Assembly (NCBI GenBank): GCA_001577215.1
Contig: LSCC01000043.1
Location: 1 to 9,297, forward strand
Source: Fidelibacterota bacterium TCS52
Lineage (GTDB): Bacteria > Fidelibacterota > Fidelibacteria > Fidelibacterales > Fidelibacteraceae
Length of the DNA: 9,297 nucleotides
Direction: 5' to 3'
Shown here in pieces: positions 7,886 to 9,297 of this stretch. The notes beneath the pieces were generated by a model. That model was not told the DNA's origin. It saw nothing but the letters and a program-made list of their open reading frames with translations, and did not search any database. How positions within the stretch are numbered: position 1 is the stretch's first letter; each line of letters opens with the position of its first letter. A program made the translations under genes and the position numbers.

Positions 7886-8314
7886 ATGAAAGTAAAAATA
7901 AAAAAGGTGAATCCAAAAGCAATCATTCCACATCAATTGCATAAAAATGATGCCGGTTACGATATTAGAGCAGTTGAAAACATTACTATTCCAGCAAGCA
8001 AATGGAAATTAGTTAAAACCGGTATTGCTGTAGAACTTCCGTCAAATATGGAAATACAGGTTAGATCTCGCAGTGGTTTAGCATTAAAAAAAGGGATATT
8101 TTGTCTTAATGCTCCCGGCACTATCGACTCGGGATATCGCAATGAAATTGGTGTGATATTGGCAAATTTAGGCGATAAGGATTTTGAAATAAATATCGGA
8201 GATAGAGTTGCACAATTAATTTTTCAAACACCAAAACATCCGGATATAATTGAAGTAAAAGAATTGGAAAAATCCGACAGAGGTTTAGGTGGTTTTGGAA
8301 GTACAGGAAATTAA
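7886..8314 (+). CDS. dut: Deoxyuridine 5'-triphosphate nucleotidohydrolase (dUTPase)
   Basis: This enzyme hydrolyses dUTP to dUMP and pyrophosphate, keeping uracil out of DNA and supplying dUMP for thymidylate synthesis. The 142-residue length is normal for the trimeric family. All five family motifs are present in order: DAGYDI (motif 1, about 22-27), RSRSGLA (motif 2, about 60-66), GTIDSGYRNEI (motif 3, about 78-88, with the catalytic Asp and the Tyr that stacks on uracil), RVAQLIF (motif 4, about 107-113) and RGLGGFGSTG (motif 5, at the C-terminus, which closes over the active site). The start at ATG 7886 is supported by AGGA 5 nt upstream. The next gene, arsC, begins 16 bp after the stop, so the two are probably cotranscribed. 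Nothing looks broken or foreign. Confidence 0.97.
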   Translation: MKVKIKKVNPKAIIPHQLHKNDAGYDIRAVENITIPASKWKLVKTGIAVELPSNMEIQVRSRSGLALKKGIFCLNAPGTIDSGYRNEIGVILANLGDKDFEINIGDRVAQLIFQTPKHPDIIEVKELEKSDRGLGGFGSTGN

Positions 8315-8330
8315 AAATATATAGAGAAAA

Positions 8331-8750
8331 ATGAAAAATATTATAGTAATATGTACAGGAAATTCCTGTAGAAGTCAAATGGCTGAAGGGTTTTTACAAC
8401 ATTACACAAATAATGAAGATTATGCAATTTATAGTGCCGGTATTATGGCTACCAGAATAAATTCTAAAGCAATAAAAGTAATGAATGAAATAGGAATTGA
8501 TATTTCAAACCATACATCTAATTCAGTTGATGAATATTCGGAAATAACATTTGATTACATTATTACAGTTTGTGATAATACTCGTGATCGTTGTCCTTAT
8601 ATTAAAGGATATGGAATGCGATATCATCATAATTTTCCCGATCCATGTTTTGCAATAGGCACACCAAGACAGGTATTAAAGAGTTTTAGAAAAGTTAGAG
8701 AAATGATCAAAAGTTATGTAATTGATTTTGTAAAAAATGAGCTCAATTAA
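8331..8750 (+). CDS. arsC: Arsenate reductase, thioredoxin-coupled type (low-molecular-weight phosphatase fold)
   Basis: The 139-residue protein has the P-loop CX5R as CTGNSCRS at residues 8-15, with nucleophile Cys8 and Arg14. SAG follows at 35-37. A Cys pair, CDNTRDRC, lies at 81-88, and a catalytic-type Asp at 104 in FPDP. Cys8, Cys81 and Cys88 correspond to the three-cysteine relay (Cys10/82/89) of the Staphylococcus aureus ArsC. In that family arsenate is reduced to arsenite and the resulting disulfide is resolved by thioredoxin. The extra pair distinguishes it from plain low-molecular-weight tyrosine phosphatases such as Wzb, which lack it. An additional Cys106 follows the DP. No ArsR, ArsB/Acr3 or ArsM gene is visible beside it, so arsenite export would have to be encoded elsewhere. 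It sits 16 bp after dut, with only a weak GAGA ribosome binding site, and its stop faces the convergent gene 43 bp away. Confidence 0.88.
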   Translation: MKNIIVICTGNSCRSQMAEGFLQHYTNNEDYAIYSAGIMATRINSKAIKVMNEIGIDISNHTSNSVDEYSEITFDYIITVCDNTRDRCPYIKGYGMRYHHNFPDPCFAIGTPRQVLKSFRKVREMIKSYVIDFVKNELN

Positions 8751-8793
8751 AAACAGAAAAATAAATGTAAATTTAACAATATTTGCATAGCTT

Positions 8794-9297
8794 TTACTTT
8801 ACTCTTTTTGCCGACAAAGTTAGTTTCCCAAATTTAAATCTTGCTCCAATAATGGATGAATCTTCATTTGAATAAGTAACTTCTTTTACAGCAATTGAAT
8901 CAGCAATTTTCCAAGAATATATATCTGTCTCTTCTAATACTTTTTTCCCTCTGACTTTTTTTGTAAATATGCGATAAGTTGTCTGAAGTTTATCTGATCT
9001 TTTTGGTACTTTTTTAATTTTACTTTTATAAAATATTCCTTCATGCTCAATAAGGGTATTATTAACTTCTTCTAAATCACAATATTTTAATTCAATGATC
9101 AATCCTAATATATTCTGAACAGGTGGTTTGCACATTTTTTTTATTCCATTACTATAATACACGGAATCATTTTTAAAATTAGCTTGGTAAGATTGTAAAA
9201 ACCCCTTCTGATCAATATTTTTTTTATAAACCTGAATATTTTTATAGTTAGGATCTAAAATCAATTCATAATAATTATTGACTTTATAAATATAATA
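8794..9297 (-). CDS. DUF3108-like protein, N-terminus cut by window edge
   Basis: The frame is open from the right edge to the stop at 8794-8796, giving 167 residues of a longer protein. An in-frame TTG at 9264 is internal, because the frame continues upstream as KVNNYYE-LILDP. No start or signal peptide is in view. The chain is beta-rich: VNNYYELILDP then QVYKKNIDQKGFLQSYQANF, VYYSNGIKK, PPVQNILGLIIEL, TTYRIFTKKVRG and, at the end, IYSWKIADSIAVKEVTYS with a final FKFGKLTLSAKRVK. This order, with a PVQNI-like hinge and a final 'W..D....P/AVK......FG....' element, resembles DUF3108, a family of periplasmic or surface beta proteins of unknown function common in the FCB group. The match is from memory of the pattern and is moderate only. 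It converges on arsC with a 43-bp gap and is probably unrelated to it. Confidence 0.5.
   Translation of the reverse strand, partial: YYIYKVNNYYELILDPNYKNIQVYKKNIDQKGFLQSYQANFKNDSVYYSNGIKKMCKPPVQNILGLIIELKYCDLEEVNNTLIEHEGIFYKSKIKKVPKRSDKLQTTYRIFTKKVRGKKVLEETDIYSWKIADSIAVKEVTYSNEDSSIIGARFKFGKLTLSAKRVK

Noticed and set aside
8120..8152. Asn instead of the usual Gly after YR in dUTPase motif 3
   Set aside because: YRN occurs in ordinary bacterial dUTPases, and the catalytic Asp and uracil-contacting Tyr are intact, so it does not suggest altered function.
8751..8793. Bidirectional terminator between arsC and the convergent gene
   Set aside because: The gap is AT-rich with short T runs but has no GC-bearing stem-loop, so no terminator can be supported.
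9262..9264. TTG as start of the right-edge gene
   Set aside because: The frame continues upstream without a stop to the window edge, and the upstream residues fit the same beta-rich family, so the TTG is an internal Leu.
1..9297. CRISPR arrays, tandem repeats, insertion sequences
   Set aside because: No regularly spaced repeats, terminal inverted repeats or transposase fragments were seen on either strand; the remaining repeats are simple AT runs.

Overview
This is an AT-rich window (roughly 25-30% G+C by eye) from a Gram-negative, outer-membrane-bearing bacterium. The most likely source is the Bacteroidota/Ignavibacteriota/FCB neighbourhood. The reasons are a TonB-dependent receptor that begins with a CarboxypepD_reg-like domain, a very large outer-membrane barrel protein of a type common in that group, and the general codon and AT character. 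AGGA/AAGGA Shine-Dalgarno sequences precede some genes, which leans away from typical Bacteroidia (they make little use of them). This placement is an inference; no rRNA is present to fix it.

Layout. Positions 1-7656 hold four consecutive minus-strand genes for envelope proteins. In transcription order they are a TonB-dependent receptor (5506-7656), a small secreted beta-propeller protein (4537-5364), a giant outer-membrane barrel protein (1326-4514) and an Omp85-family protein with two POTRA-like domains (1322 running off the left edge, missing only its C-terminal end). All four have N-terminal signal peptides. The last two are only 3 bp apart. A complete class II tRNA-Leu(CAA) lies on the same strand 25 bp upstream of the receptor. 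After a divergent AT-rich gap, two plus-strand genes follow: dUTPase (dut, 7886-8314) and a thioredoxin-coupled-type arsenate reductase of the low-molecular-weight phosphatase fold (arsC, 8331-8750). A minus-strand gene converges on arsC and runs off the right edge (8794-9297); it looks like a DUF3108-type protein.

How the parts may work together. The receptor would take up an unidentified ligand using TonB energy. The propeller would act at the periplasmic or outer-membrane surface. The giant barrel and the tightly coupled Omp85 protein look like a client and an assembly or secretion partner. No SusD partner, siderophore gene or other substrate clue is present, so the ligand is unknown. dut and arsC form a short two-gene unit of nucleotide-pool and arsenate/redox housekeeping. 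The most interesting part is the four-gene outer-membrane cluster, whose joint function I cannot name.
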